In this document: piece after piece, positions 49,433 to 58,620 of the stretch
Position numbering within the stretch: the stretch's first letter is position 1
How the letters are laid out: every line of letters begins with the position of its first letter
Source of the DNA: Pseudomonadota bacterium
Lineage (GTDB): Bacteria; Pseudomonadota; Alphaproteobacteria; Acetobacterales; Acetobacteraceae
Assembly (NCBI GenBank): GCA_021798915.1
Contig: JAJZBM010000017.1
Coordinates: 1 to 58,620 of the forward strand
Direction of reading: 5' to 3'
DNA: 58,620 bases
Position numbers and translations under genes: made by a program
The notes under the pieces: model-generated
Told to the model about the DNA's origin: nothing
Database searches by the model: none
The model's input: only the letters and a program-made list of their open reading frames with translations

Positions 49433-50692
49433 ATGACCGGTGTCACACGGCGAGATCTGCTTGCGGGAACGGCGGCGTTGGGATTGGCTGCGGGGGTCGC
49501 GCCTTCGGCGCGGGCGGCGCAGGAGATCACCATCGGTGCCGTCTTTCCATTGAGCGGCAACGCCGCCGCGATCGGCCAGGATGCGAAGCATGCTCTGGAG
49601 ACGATGGCCGATATCATCAATGGCGATCACGCTATTCCGATGTTGCTCGGCAAAGGCGGCGGGTTGTCCGGGCTCGGCGGCGCCAAGGTCAAGCTCCTGT
49701 TCGCGGATAGCCAGAACAACCCGCAAATCGCGCGCAGTGCGGCCGAGCGCTTCATCACCGAAGATCACGTGGTCGCGGTCATCGGCAGCTACACCAGTGC
49801 GACCGCGGTCACCATCAGCCAGATTTGCAACCGCTATCAAGTGCCTTACATCTCCGCCGATAATTCCTCCCCGAGTCTCAACAAACAGGGCCTCGACTGG
49901 TTTTTTCGTCCCTCGCCGACCGATGTCGATTTCACCAAGGCGATGTTCGATTGTTTCGCCGCTTTTGGTGAGAAAACCGGCGAGAAGGTGAAAACCGTCG
50001 CGATCATCCATGAAAACTCGGTCTTCGGCAGCGACAGCGCCAAGCTGCAAGTGAGCATGGCGGACGCCGCCGGGATCAAGGTGCTCGCCAATCTTTCCTA
50101 TCAGGCCAATATCCCCTCGCTCGCGGTGGAGGCGGAGCGGCTGCGAGCGGCGGATGCCGATGTGCTGATGCCGTCGTCTTACACCAGCGATGCGATTCTA
50201 CTCGTCCGGGCGATGCATGATAGCGGCTACACGCCGCGTGCGATCATGGCCCAGGATGCGGGCTTCATCGATCCTGCCTTCATCACCGCCGTCGGCCCGC
50301 TCGCGGAGGGTGTGATGAGCCGCTCCGCCTTCGCGATCGACGCGGTGAAGCAACGCCCGGCGATCCCGGCGGTCAATGCGCTTTTCAAGGCCAGTGGCGC
50401 GAACAAGGATCTCAACGATTTGACGGCGCGCGAACTGACCGCGCTGCAAGTGCTCGCCGATGCGCTCAACCGCGCCAAATCGACCAACAACATGGCGTTG
50501 CGTGAGGCGTTGCGCGCAACCGACATCCCTGGCGATCAGACCATCATGCCGTGGGCGGGGGTAAAATTCGATGCGACCGGGCAAAACATCAAGAGTAATC
50601 CAGTGATTTTGCAGCAACAGAAGGGCGAGTGGCGGGCGGTGTTCCCCTTCGAGATCGCATCCGCGCCGCCGATCTGGCATATCGCGCGATGA
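49433..50692 (+). CDS. Liv-type ABC substrate-binding protein
   Basis: The start is ATG 49433, with AAGGAG 8 nt upstream. The 419-residue protein has a twin-arginine-like signal (VTRRDLLAGTAALGLAAG, cleavage after ARA) and a type 1 periplasmic-binding fold: EITIGAVFPLSGNAAAIGQ, ITEDHVVAVIGSYTSATAV, ISADNSSPSLNKQGLDW and VLMPSSYTSDAILLVRAM. The family carries amino acids, amides and aromatic acids, so branched-chain amino acids are only one option. It immediately follows hyuB and heads a complete importer set, so its ligand is likely the hydantoinase substrate. Confidence 0.9.
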   Translation: MTGVTRRDLLAGTAALGLAAGVAPSARAAQEITIGAVFPLSGNAAAIGQDAKHALETMADIINGDHAIPMLLGKGGGLSGLGGAKVKLLFADSQNNPQIARSAAERFITEDHVVAVIGSYTSATAVTISQICNRYQVPYISADNSSPSLNKQGLDWFFRPSPTDVDFTKAMFDCFAAFGEKTGEKVKTVAIIHENSVFGSDSAKLQVSMADAAGIKVLANLSYQANIPSLAVEAERLRAADADVLMPSSYTSDAILLVRAMHDSGYTPRAIMAQDAGFIDPAFITAVGPLAEGVMSRSAFAIDAVKQRPAIPAVNALFKASGANKDLNDLTARELTALQVLADALNRAKSTNNMALREALRATDIPGDQTIMPWAGVKFDATGQNIKSNPVILQQQKGEWRAVFPFEIASAPPIWHIAR

Positions 50693-50717
50693 CGCGCTTG
50701 CACCCGGCAGCCACGTC

Positions 50718-51593
50718 GTGAGCGCGACCCTCATCGCGCAGGTCGCGATCGGCGGCTTGCTGATGGGGTTGGTCTATGCCGTCGTCGCGGCGGGTCTCTC
50801 GCTGATTTTCGGGTTGATGGATGTGGTCAATTTCGCCCATGGCGCCCTGCTCATGGTGGCGATGTACGCGACCTTGCTGATCCATCGCGCAACCGGCATC
50901 GATCCGCTGCTGCAATTGCCGCTGGTCGCCGCACTCCTGTTCGGCGCCGGGGTTGCGATCTATCGCGGCCTGATCGCGCGCACCCTCTCGGTGCGCGTCA
51001 ATGCCGGGATGGTGCAGATTTTCGTGACTTTCGGACTTTCGATCTTTCTCGTCGGCGCAGCCGAATTTCTTTTCGGCAGCGATTTTCAGAGCATCAATAC
51101 AAGCCTTCTCGGCGGCCACTCGCTCGCGTTCGGCGCCATCGTCCTGCCCTTGCCGCTGGTCGCGAGCGGCATCGTCGCACTCTTCGTCTTTCTCGGCCTC
51201 GCCTTGCTGTCGCGCACCGAATTCGGCCAGGCGCTGGAGGCAACGCGCGAGGATCATGAGGCGGTCGCGCTGATCGGCATCGATCGTGACCGGGTGTTCG
51301 GGATCGGCTGGGGGATCGGCACTGCGAGTGTCGGCATCGCGGGTGTCATGCTGGCGAATTTCTATTACATCGCGCCCGATGTCGGCACCAATTTCGCGCT
51401 CATCGCCTATGTCACGGTGGCTCTCGGCGGATTCGGCTCGATTTTCGGGGCGCTGGTCGCCGGGTTGATGATCGGGCTCGTCGAGGCGCTGACGGCCCTC
51501 TTCATCGATCCCGCGCTCAAGCAGATCGGCATTTTTATGATCTATCTCGCGGTTCTGATGATCCGGCCGCGTGGCCTGTTCGGGCAGATCTGA
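50718..51593 (+). CDS. Liv-type ABC permease (LivH-like)
   Basis: This 291-residue membrane protein starts with GTG 50718 and has about eight helices. It has GLLMGLVYAVVAAGLSLIFG, FAHGALLMVAMY and the loop ATREDHEAVALIGIDRDRVF, which is the typical ATPase-contact motif of LivH. It is followed by LivM with a one-base overlap (TGATG at 51591-51595). It forms a heterodimer with LivM and imports the ligand of the preceding binding protein. Confidence 0.92.
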   Translation: MSATLIAQVAIGGLLMGLVYAVVAAGLSLIFGLMDVVNFAHGALLMVAMYATLLIHRATGIDPLLQLPLVAALLFGAGVAIYRGLIARTLSVRVNAGMVQIFVTFGLSIFLVGAAEFLFGSDFQSINTSLLGGHSLAFGAIVLPLPLVASGIVALFVFLGLALLSRTEFGQALEATREDHEAVALIGIDRDRVFGIGWGIGTASVGIAGVMLANFYYIAPDVGTNFALIAYVTVALGGFGSIFGALVAGLMIGLVEALTALFIDPALKQIGIFMIYLAVLMIRPRGLFGQI

Positions 51594-52594
51594 TGGCGGG
51601 CGCGGCGAGGGGGACGCTCACGATGCGGCGCCGGCGCGAGATTTTGCTCGGCGCTGCCATTCTCGTCTTCCTTGCCCTTCTTCCGCTTGGCGTCGGCAAC
51701 GTCTATTTGCGCGGGCTGATCGTGCTCACGCTGCTCTATGCTGGCCTTGCGCAGGCGTGGAACATCCTCGGCGGCTATTGCGGACAGATTTCCCTGGGCC
51801 ATGCGCTCTATTTCGGGATTGGCGCCTACACCTCGACGCTGCTTTTGACCCGGCTCGGGGTTTCGCCGCTTTTCGGGATGTTCGCCGGCGGCGTGCTTTC
51901 CGGGGGTGCCGCGTTTCTGGTCGGCCTGCCCTGTTTTCGCCTGAGTGGCCATTATTACGTGATCGCGACATTAGTCATCGGCATGATGGTGGCACTGCTC
52001 GCGGCGAACTGGGATTTCATCAATGCGGCGCAAGGGATCACCATCCCCTTTCACCAGGAAAGCTGGACCGATCTCGCCTTTCGCACCGCGATCCTGCCGT
52101 TTCACTACGTCATGCTCGCCTATGCGGCGCTGATCTGGCTCATCGCCTGGCTGATCGAAGGCTCGCGCTGGGGGTTTTTCTGGCGCGCGGTGAAGGATGA
52201 CGTCGCGGCGGCGCGCAGCCTCGGGATCAGCATCTACCCGAGCAAACTCGCGGCAGCGGCAATCAGCGGGGCGGCAACCGGTATCGGCGGCGTTCTCTAT
52301 GCGCATTATATCGGTTTCATCGACCCCGACAGCACGCTCGATCTTTCGCTTTCGGTGCTGATCGCGCTGCCCGCCGTGGTCGGTGGAATCGGCACGCTCT
52401 GGGGACCGCTGCTTGGCGCTGCGGTGTTGATCCCGGTGCAGCAGCTTTCCGTCGCCTGGCTCGGCAGTGCCGCCGGCGGCATCGATCTCATGGTCTATGG
52501 CGCGCTGATCATGGCTTTGGCGCTCGCCCGTCCGGAAGGTCTGGTCAGTTTTTTTCAAGGCCGTGCGCGCGAGGAGGCTGCCGATCATGGCTGA
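51593..52594 (+). CDS. Liv-type ABC permease (LivM-like)
   Basis: This 333-residue membrane protein has about nine helices. It contains LYAGLAQAWNILGGYCGQIS, LGHALYFGIGAYTS and the contact loop RAVKDDVAAARSLGISIYPS, the LivM version of the ATPase-binding motif. The start is ATG 51593, overlapping the LivH stop by one base; an internal ATG at 51623 is an alternative. The 3' end overlaps the LivG-like gene by 8 nt. Confidence 0.92.
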   Translation: MAGAARGTLTMRRRREILLGAAILVFLALLPLGVGNVYLRGLIVLTLLYAGLAQAWNILGGYCGQISLGHALYFGIGAYTSTLLLTRLGVSPLFGMFAGGVLSGGAAFLVGLPCFRLSGHYYVIATLVIGMMVALLAANWDFINAAQGITIPFHQESWTDLAFRTAILPFHYVMLAYAALIWLIAWLIEGSRWGFFWRAVKDDVAAARSLGISIYPSKLAAAAISGAATGIGGVLYAHYIGFIDPDSTLDLSLSVLIALPAVVGGIGTLWGPLLGAAVLIPVQQLSVAWLGSAAGGIDLMVYGALIMALALARPEGLVSFFQGRAREEAADHG

Positions 52595-53304
52595 GCCGCT
52601 TCTTGCGATTCGCGGGATCAGCAAATCCTTCGGCAGTGTCGCCGCCAATGTCGATATCAGTTTCGAGGTCGCACCCGGTGAAATCCTCGGCCTGATCGGC
52701 CCGAACGGCGCCGGGAAAAGCAGCCTGTTCAACATCATCGCGGGCAGCATCGTGCCCGATCGCGGTGAAATCCTGTTCGCGGGGAGGCGTATTTCCGGGA
52801 TCGGTGCGGTTGCCTGCGCGCGCCTGGGCATCGGGCGGACATTTCAGGTGGTGCGTAGCTTCGATTCGATGACCGTTCTCGAAAACGTCATGGTCGGCGC
52901 CTTTCTGCATGCGCGCCGGAGTGCGGCGGCGATGCGGGCGGCGGGCGAGGTGATCGCATTTTGTGGCCTTGCCGGGCGGCAGGATGTCCCCGCCCATCGC
53001 CTGTCGCCGCCGGACAAGCGCCGGTTGGAGATCGCCCGCGCGCTCGCGACCCGGCCGCGGCTGTTGCTGCTCGATGAAATGCTGACCGGCCTTACGCCCA
53101 CCGAAGCGCGGGAGGGGATGCAATTGGTGCGCGATCTCCGCGCTCAGGGCATCACGATCATTATGGTCGAGCATGTGATGGAGGTGTTGCTGCCGCTGAT
53201 CGATCGCGCGATCGTGCTCGATCTTGGGCGGAAACTTCTCGAAGGCCGGCCGGCCGAGATCGTCCGCCATCCGGACGTGATCCGCGCCTATCTCGGGGAT
53301 CGCT

Positions 53305-53315
<11 letters not shown>
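52587..53315 (+). CDS. Liv-type ABC ATPase (LivG-like)
   Basis: This 242-residue ATPase starts at ATG 52587 (ribosome site GAGGAGG). Walker A is IGPNGAGKSSLFNIIAG, Walker B RLLLLDEMLTGLTP, with His in MVEHVMEVLL. The signature (LSPPDKRRLEIARAL) has Pro-Pro in place of Gly-Gly and the Walker B Glu is followed by Met rather than Pro, so the motifs are somewhat diverged. The rest is intact. It should pair with LivF in the heterodimeric engine of the importer. Confidence 0.9.
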
Positions 53316-54021
<706 letters not shown>

Positions 54022-54037
54022 CCAGGAGGTATCGACC

Positions 54038-54850
54038 ATGGACGGCTCCCCCCATCGCCTCGACCGCGCCGCGCTCAGGACCGGGCACGATGTGCGGCGC
54101 ATCTGCCGGGCCGGAGAGTTTTCCGGGGCGACCGCGGGCCTCGCGCCCGGTTTCGCGCAGGCCAATCTCGTCGTTCTGCCTGCCGATCTTGCCACGGATT
54201 TTCTGCGCTTCTGCCAGCGCAACCCGAAACCCTGCCCGCTGCTCGGCGTTTCCGACCCGGGGGCGGTGGATTTGCCCGATCTCGCCGCCGATCTCGATCT
54301 CCGCACCGATCTCCCGGGCTATCGCGTCTGGCGGGAGGGCGAATTGGTCGCCGAGGTCGGGGATGTGCGGGAATTCTGGCGCGATGATCTCGTCGCCTTC
54401 GCGATCGGCTGCTCCTACACTTTCGAGGCGGCGCTGCTCGCCGAGGGGATGACGCTCCGCCATGTCGCGGCGGGGAGCGAGGTGCCGATGTATCGCACCA
54501 ACATCGATTGCGCCCCGGCCGGGAAGTTTTTTGGCAAAATGGTGGTCTCGATGCGGCCGTTCCGCCCGGCGGAGGCGATCCGCGCGGTGCAGATCACCTC
54601 GCGTTTCCCTTTCGTCCACGGCGCCCCGGTGCATATCGGGCTGCCGGAGATGATCGGCATCAAGGATCTGGCGCGGCCCGATTACGGCGCCCCGGTTGCG
54701 GTTCTGGCCGAGGAATTGCCGGTGTTCTGGGCCTGTGGGGTCACGCCGCAAGCGGTGATCGCGGCGATGCGCCCGCCTTTCGCCATCACCCATCAGCCCG
54801 GCCGCATGCTGGTGCTCGATCTCCCCGATCACCGCTGCGCGGTTTTGTGA
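54038..54850 (+). CDS. DUF1445/UPF0317 family protein (D-glutamate cyclase-like or hydro-lyase)
   Basis: This 270-residue protein starts at ATG 54038 (ribosome site CCAGGAGG). Motifs: [16 protein letters not shown] near the N-terminus, [50 protein letters not shown] and a C-terminal [18 protein letters not shown]. Bacterial members include YcsI, found beside 5-oxoprolinase genes, and the animal homologue is a D-glutamate cyclase giving 5-oxo-D-proline. Being last in the hyuAB-Liv operon fits a lactam/D-glutamate route; the direction is unknown. Activity is not shown for this protein. Confidence 0.88.
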   Translation: MDGSPHRLDRAALRTGHDVRRICRAGEFSGATAGLAPGFAQANLVVLPADLATDFLRFCQRNPKPCPLLGVSDPGAVDLPDLAADLDLRTDLPGYRVWREGELVAEVGDVREFWRDDLVAFAIGCSYTFEAALLAEGMTLRHVAAGSEVPMYRTNIDCAPAGKFFGKMVVSMRPFRPAEAIRAVQITSRFPFVHGAPVHIGLPEMIGIKDLARPDYGAPVAVLAEELPVFWACGVTPQAVIAAMRPPFAITHQPGRMLVLDLPDHRCAVL

Positions 54851-54863
54851 TCGCCGCCCGCGC

Positions 54864-55664
54864 TCACTCCGCCAGTTCGCGCGAGCGGGCGGCGGCGGCG
54901 GCGACCGCTTGGGGCAAAAGCTGCGGCAGTGCTCCCGGCGCCATCAGAACCGAGAGGGCCGCGGCGGTGGTGCCGCCCTTGCTGGTGACGGCCTCGCGGA
55001 GCGCCGCCGTGTCCTCCGTGCTTGCCGCGAGCAGCGCGCCGGAGCCGGCGACGGTGCGGCGGGCAAGGCGACGGGCGAGGGGAGGGGGGAGCCCCTCGGT
55101 GATGGCGGCGCGCTCCAGCAGCTCGGCGAGCAGGAAAACATAGGCCGGGCCGGAGCCGGAAACCGCGGTGACGGCGTCGAGATCGCCCTCCCGATCGACC
55201 CAGACGACCTCGCCGGCCGCGGCGAGAAGCCGCTCGCAGAGCGCGCGCGCCCTTGCCTCTACCTCGTCACCAGCGAAAGCGGCGCTGATCCCCTCGCCGA
55301 TCGCCGCCGGGGTGTTGGGCATGGCGCGGACGATCGCCGCCCGCGCTCCGAGATGGTGGCGCATCCCGGCGATACCGCGCCCGGCCATGATCGAGAGGAA
55401 CACGGCGCGCCCGGCAAAGCGGGCGTAGTCCGGCAGCGTCTCGGCCGCCTGCTGCGGTTTGACCGCGAAAATGACCGCTTCGGGGACGAAATCGGCCGGG
55501 ATGTCACCCGCTTTCGCGACCACCAGCGCCGGGGGCGGAATTTTCGGGAGCATCGGATCGACGATGACCACCGCGCCGAGGCCCGCTTTCCGCCAGCCGG
55601 CGAGCAGCGCCCCCCCCATCCGGCCGCAGCCGATGAGGAGCAGCGGCGGGAGTGCCCCGCTCAC
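54864..55664 (-). CDS. proC: Pyrroline-5-carboxylate reductase
   Basis: ProC reduces pyrroline-5-carboxylate to proline with NAD(P)H. This 266-residue protein starts at GTG 55664. It has the cofactor loop LLLIGCGRMGGALLAGW, FAVKPQQAAETLP, AIVRAMPNTPAAIGEGISA, AVSGSGPAYVFLLAELL and a C-terminal EAVTSKGGTTAAALSVL, all diagnostic. It converges on the DUF1445 gene with a 13-bp gap. The proximity to a glutamate/oxoproline-type operon may be chance. Confidence 0.95.
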   Translation of the reverse strand: MSGALPPLLLIGCGRMGGALLAGWRKAGLGAVVIVDPMLPKIPPPALVVAKAGDIPADFVPEAVIFAVKPQQAAETLPDYARFAGRAVFLSIMAGRGIAGMRHHLGARAAIVRAMPNTPAAIGEGISAAFAGDEVEARARALCERLLAAAGEVVWVDREGDLDAVTAVSGSGPAYVFLLAELLERAAITEGLPPPLARRLARRTVAGSGALLAASTEDTAALREAVTSKGGTTAAALSVLMAPGALPQLLPQAVAAAAARSRELAE

Positions 55665-55691
55665 GCCGCGCCCACCAGGCTCAAACCCTGC

Positions 55692-56198
55692 TCACGCCTC
55701 GCCGACACAATCCAGCATCGCCGCTTGCAGCGCCTCGGCCGGGGTTTTGCCGGCCCAGAGGGTGAATTGGAAGGCGGGGAAGAAGCGCTCGCACTCGGTC
55801 AGTGCGATATCGACCATGTCTTCCAGGCTTTCCGCCGAGGCGCCCTGGGTGCCGCGCAGCAGCATGGCATGGCGGAAAAGCGGCATGCCGTCATCGGGGT
55901 CGAGGCCGAAATGGCCGATCCAGAGGCGCTCATTGGCCAGGGCGAGCAACTCATAGAGTGCCCCGCGCCGGCGCTCGGGCACTTTGAGGTCGAAGGCGCA
56001 GGTGAAATGCATGGCGCTGATTTCATGCGACCAATTGAAATACAGCCCGTAATCGCACCATTTGCCGGGCGCCTCGGCGGCCATTTCGGATTCGCTGCGG
56101 CGATCGAAGGCCCAGTCATTGGCGCTCGCGATCTGTTCCAGCGTATCGAGCGGATTGGTGGCGCGGGTTTGTTCGGGAGAGGCGGAGAGAGCGGTCAT
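55692..56198 (-). CDS. YbjN-domain protein
   Basis: This 168-residue cytoplasmic protein starts at ATG 56198. It has the pattern NPLDTLEQIASANDWAFDR, ISAMHFTCAFDLKVPERRR and LYELLALANERLWIGHFGLD, which matches the YbjN domain common in alphaproteobacteria. The function is unknown; YbjN members are type III chaperone-like folds. It lies 27 bp upstream of proC on the same strand, as commonly seen in alphaproteobacteria, so the two are probably co-transcribed. Confidence 0.8.
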   Translation of the reverse strand: MTALSASPEQTRATNPLDTLEQIASANDWAFDRRSESEMAAEAPGKWCDYGLYFNWSHEISAMHFTCAFDLKVPERRRGALYELLALANERLWIGHFGLDPDDGMPLFRHAMLLRGTQGASAESLEDMVDIALTECERFFPAFQFTLWAGKTPAEALQAAMLDCVGEA

Positions 56199-56320
56199 GG
56201 CGAGGTCTCCCATCACAAGGAAGGCCGGGTCGGAAGGGGGCGGCGATCTCGCGCCCCCCGGGTCTCTGCGCAACCACCCTAAAGCGCGGGTGGTGAACGC
56301 TGCAAGCAATTCCCGTTTCT

Positions 56321-56632
56321 TTAGGGCTCAGCACCGTTATCGGAGGTGTTTGCCGCCGCCTCCAGCGCCGCGACTCGATGTTCGAGGGCGGCAAGACGGC
56401 TGAGGGCGGCGGCCAGAATCGCCGCCATTTCCTCCTGGCCGGCGCGGGCATTGGCGGCCATCTCGTTGATCGCCGCGATCTCCTCGTGCTGCACGAGATC
56501 GAGCCGGCGGACCACGGATCCGACCTTGGCCCGGGCCAGCGATTCCGCCTCGTCGCGCAAGCCGACCACTGCCGAAAGCGCGCCGCCGGCGATCCCGGCA
56601 AGGTCATCAAACAGGCGTGGGCGTTCGGTCAT
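56321..56632 (-). CDS. UbiK-like (BMFP) small coiled-coil accessory protein
   Basis: This 103-residue protein starts at ATG 56632 with ribosome site GAAGGAG. It has RPRLFDDLAGIAGGALSAVV, then VVRRLDLVQHEEIAAINEMA, and a C-terminal coiled coil (RLAALEHRVAALEAAAN). UbiK-type proteins support aerobic ubiquinone synthesis and promote membrane fusion in vitro; the match is by pattern only. It is divergent from hldD by 67 bp and upstream of the YbjN-proC genes on the same strand, so it may be the first gene of that run. Confidence 0.75.
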   Translation of the reverse strand: MTERPRLFDDLAGIAGGALSAVVGLRDEAESLARAKVGSVVRRLDLVQHEEIAAINEMAANARAGQEEMAAILAAALSRLAALEHRVAALEAAANTSDNGAEP

Positions 56633-56699
56633 CGCGTGATACTCCTTCACCGGCGGAGACGGCTTCCACCGCTCGTCTGATCCTCTTATAACCCCGGCC

Positions 56700-57680
56700 A
56701 TGATTCTCGTCACTGGTGGCGCCGGGTTCATCGGCTCGCATGTGCAAGCGGCGCTGGCCGGCCAAGGTGTCGAAACCGTGGTCGTCGATCGGCTGCGCGA
56801 TAGTGGGAAGTGGCGCAATCTCCGCGCTCATCCGCCGGCGCGGATCATCCTCCCCGAGGATCTGGACGCATTTCTCGCCCGCCATCCGCCGCTCGAAATG
56901 GTTTTTCATCTCGGTGCGATCAGCGCGACCACGGCGACGGACGGTGATCTGGTCTGGCAGACCAATGTCGCGCTGTCGCAAACCCTTTGGACGTGGTGCG
57001 CGGCGCGCGGCGTGCGGCTCGTTTATGCCTCTTCGGCGGCGACCTATGGCGATGGCGGCGCGGGGTTCGATGATGCGCCGGATCTGGCCGCGCTCCGCCG
57101 GTTGCGTCCGCTCAATCTCTATGGCTGGAGCAAACATGCTTTCGATCTCTGGGCGGCGGGGGAAATCGAAGCCGGGCGGCCGCGCCCACCGCAATGGGTG
57201 GGGCTGAAATTCTTCAACGTCTATGGCCCCAACGAATACCACAAAGGCGGGATGGTCTCGGCGATCAAGGTGAAGTCCGATGAGATCGCCGCCGGGCAGA
57301 AGCCGCGCCTGTTCCGCGCCGATCGGCCCGAAATCGCCGATGGCGAGCAGAAGCGGGATTTCATCTGGGTCGGCGATATCGCCGATGTCATGCTTTGGCT
57401 CCGTGAAAGCCCCGGGGTGAACGGGCTCTTCAATCTCGGCACCGGGGTTGCGCGCAGCTATCGCGACCTCGCCGCCGCCGTCAGCGCCGCCTGGGGGGTT
57501 CCGCCCGAGGTCGAATTCGTTCCCATGCCGGCAAACCTGGTGGGGCAATACCAATCCTTCACCGAGGCGCGGATGGCGCGGTTGCGCGCAGCCGGCTACG
57601 GCGCCCCGTTCACCACGCTGGAGGCTGGAATCGGGCGCTATGTCGGCGACTATCTGCGCGGCCCCGATCCCTACCGATGA
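56700..57680 (+). CDS. hldD: ADP-L-glycero-D-manno-heptose-6-epimerase
   Basis: HldD epimerises ADP-heptose for the lipopolysaccharide inner core. This 326-residue extended SDR has MILVTGGAGFIGSHVQAAL, FHLGAISATTATDG, YASSAATYGDG, LNLYGWSKHAFDLWA (YxxxK) and KFFNVYGPNEYHKGGMVS, the last being characteristic of HldD. The C-terminal domain has QKRDFIWVGDIADVMLWL. It overlaps lgt by ATGA (57677-57680), and both act in envelope building, but no other heptose gene is near. Confidence 0.92.
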   Translation: MILVTGGAGFIGSHVQAALAGQGVETVVVDRLRDSGKWRNLRAHPPARIILPEDLDAFLARHPPLEMVFHLGAISATTATDGDLVWQTNVALSQTLWTWCAARGVRLVYASSAATYGDGGAGFDDAPDLAALRRLRPLNLYGWSKHAFDLWAAGEIEAGRPRPPQWVGLKFFNVYGPNEYHKGGMVSAIKVKSDEIAAGQKPRLFRADRPEIADGEQKRDFIWVGDIADVMLWLRESPGVNGLFNLGTGVARSYRDLAAAVSAAWGVPPEVEFVPMPANLVGQYQSFTEARMARLRAAGYGAPFTTLEAGIGRYVGDYLRGPDPYR

Positions 57681-58501
57681 TCCCGGTTCTGCTCTATCCC
57701 GGCTTCGATCCGGTGATGCTGCGCTTCGGGCCGTTCGCGGTCCGCTGGTATGCCTTCGCCTATATCCTCGGCCTGGTCGTCGGTTGGCGGCTGTTGCGCC
57801 GGCTCGTGGGCGAGGCGCCTGGTGTCGCGAGCCGTGAGCAGGTCGATGATTTCCTGAGCTGGGCGACACTCGGCGTCGTGCTCGGCGGGCGGCTCGGCTA
57901 TGTCCTGTTCTATCAGCCGGCCGCCTATCTCGCCCATCCGCTCAGCATTTTCGAGGTCTGGCACGGCGGGATGAGTTTTCATGGCGGGATGCTCGGCGTC
58001 GTCATCGCGACTATTTGGTTCGCCCGCCGCAATGGGATCGCCCTGCTCGGCTTCGCCGACCGTCTCGCGGTGTGCGCGCCGATCGGGCTCGGCTTCGGGC
58101 GGATCGCCAATTTCATCAACGGCGAACTCTGGGGCCGGGCCGCGCCGGCATGGCTGCCCTGGGCGATGATTTTCCCGCAAGCCGGGCCCGCGCCGCGCCA
58201 TCCGAGCCAGATCTATCAGGCGCTGCTCGAAGGGCTGGTGCTGTTCCTGGTGCTGTTCCTGCTCTCGCGCCGGCCGGCCATCCGGGCCCGCTTCGGCTTG
58301 CTCGCCGGCATCTTTTTCGCCGGCTACGCGATCGCGCGCATGGTCGGCGAACTCTTTCGCGAGCCGGATGCGTTTCTCGGGTTTCTCGCTGGCGGCCTGA
58401 CGATGGGGCAGTTGCTCAGCCTGCCGATGCTGCTCGCCGGCGCGTTTCTCATTGCCCGTGCCTTCCGGCGTGGCACGCGTGGCTTTGAGATGAAGAGTTA
58501 G
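57677..58501 (+). CDS. lgt: Prolipoprotein diacylglyceryl transferase
   Basis: Lgt moves the diacylglyceryl group from phosphatidylglycerol to the lipobox Cys. This 274-residue membrane protein has about seven helices. Diagnostic motifs are WHGGMSFHGGMLG (essential His), LGFGRIANFINGELWGR (the GRxxNFxNxE region) and RHPSQIYQALLEG. It starts inside the hldD stop and ends with TAG at 58501. In most alphaproteobacteria a SAM methyltransferase or polyphenol-oxidase gene follows; here the window ends 119 bp later. Confidence 0.95.
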   Translation: MIPVLLYPGFDPVMLRFGPFAVRWYAFAYILGLVVGWRLLRRLVGEAPGVASREQVDDFLSWATLGVVLGGRLGYVLFYQPAAYLAHPLSIFEVWHGGMSFHGGMLGVVIATIWFARRNGIALLGFADRLAVCAPIGLGFGRIANFINGELWGRAAPAWLPWAMIFPQAGPAPRHPSQIYQALLEGLVLFLVLFLLSRRPAIRARFGLLAGIFFAGYAIARMVGELFREPDAFLGFLAGGLTMGQLLSLPMLLAGAFLIARAFRRGTRGFEMKS

Positions 58502-58620
58502 GGCGTGTCGTCAATTTCCTGAGGCGTTGCCGTCCGGGCTGCCGCTTATTCTGAGCTGGCGGGCCGCGAAGTGAGTCCTAAATGCCACAGCGGGCGAGCA
58601 ATCGGCCTTGCCCGTGATTT
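58502..58620. other. Uncoded right edge, possibly the end of another insertion sequence
   Basis: No convincing open frame is visible in these 119 bp on either strand. Directly after the lgt stop (TTA/TAG context) the sequence begins GGGCGTGTCGTCAATTTCCT, which looks like the terminus of an IS5-type element. The usual neighbour of lgt is missing. The assignment is a guess, because the element would lie beyond the window. Confidence 0.25.

Overview
The window is high-GC alphaproteobacterial chromosome, most likely from the Acetobacteraceae (Rhodospirillales). The clues are a PQQ/lanthanide-type transport cluster, a class I polyhydroxyalkanoate synthase, an alaC-hom-glpX-recJ block, an hldD-lgt pair, and tightly packed genes with many 4-nt ATGA/GTGA overlaps. 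This placement is inferred from gene content only; no rRNA or tRNA gene was seen.

Layout. 1-795 is mobile-element debris: the end of an IS21-family element (istA runs off the left edge) next to the 3' end of an IS630-type transposase gene. 875-7156 holds a two-domain glycosyltransferase, a VOC-fold protein, an OmpA-type porin with a strong terminator, and an SLC13/ArsB-type permease. 7167-19924 is the most coherent system. It contains an ABC-2 exporter-type transporter with its substrate-binding and YVTN beta-propeller partners, a DUF3280-like exported protein, an embedded taurine/nitrate-type ABC importer, a cytochrome c, a TonB-dependent receptor and a NarL-type two-component pair. These genes match the ped/lut clusters that serve lanthanide- and PQQ-dependent alcohol oxidation, but no dehydrogenase or PQQ gene lies in the window. 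20007-23813 is an acyl-CoA dehydrogenase/SDR/APH-like/FkbM run. 23921-27198 encodes a MotA/ExbB-like channel, a MotB-like partner that keeps the ion-binding Asp, and a Lys-Pro-rich periplasmic OmpA protein. 27396-30377 has an SDR, an orphan TRAP binding protein, MobA and a hot-dog thioesterase.

30642-35452 is a signalling pair: a REC-PAS-GGDEF-EAL protein and an RpfC-like hybrid kinase (TM-HK-REC-HPt). A near-identical 16-bp motif lies upstream of both. 35473-38536 has phaC and a Pro/Thr-repeat OmpA-like lipoprotein. 38587-43940 is housekeeping metabolism and repair: alaC, hom, glpX and recJ.

43941-54850 looks like a catabolic island: an M81 (MlrC-like) peptidase divergent from hyuA-hyuB, a complete Liv-type ABC importer (five genes) and a DUF1445/D-glutamate-cyclase-like protein. 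It suggests uptake and opening of a cyclic amide such as 5-oxoproline or a hydantoin (inference). The right end carries proC, a YbjN-like gene, a UbiK-like small protein, hldD and lgt.

The best candidates for something new are the lanthanide/PQQ-type cluster with its embedded second ABC importer, the stator-like MotA/MotB/OmpA trio, the RpfC/c-di-GMP pair with its shared upstream motif, and the hydantoinase-DUF1445 island.
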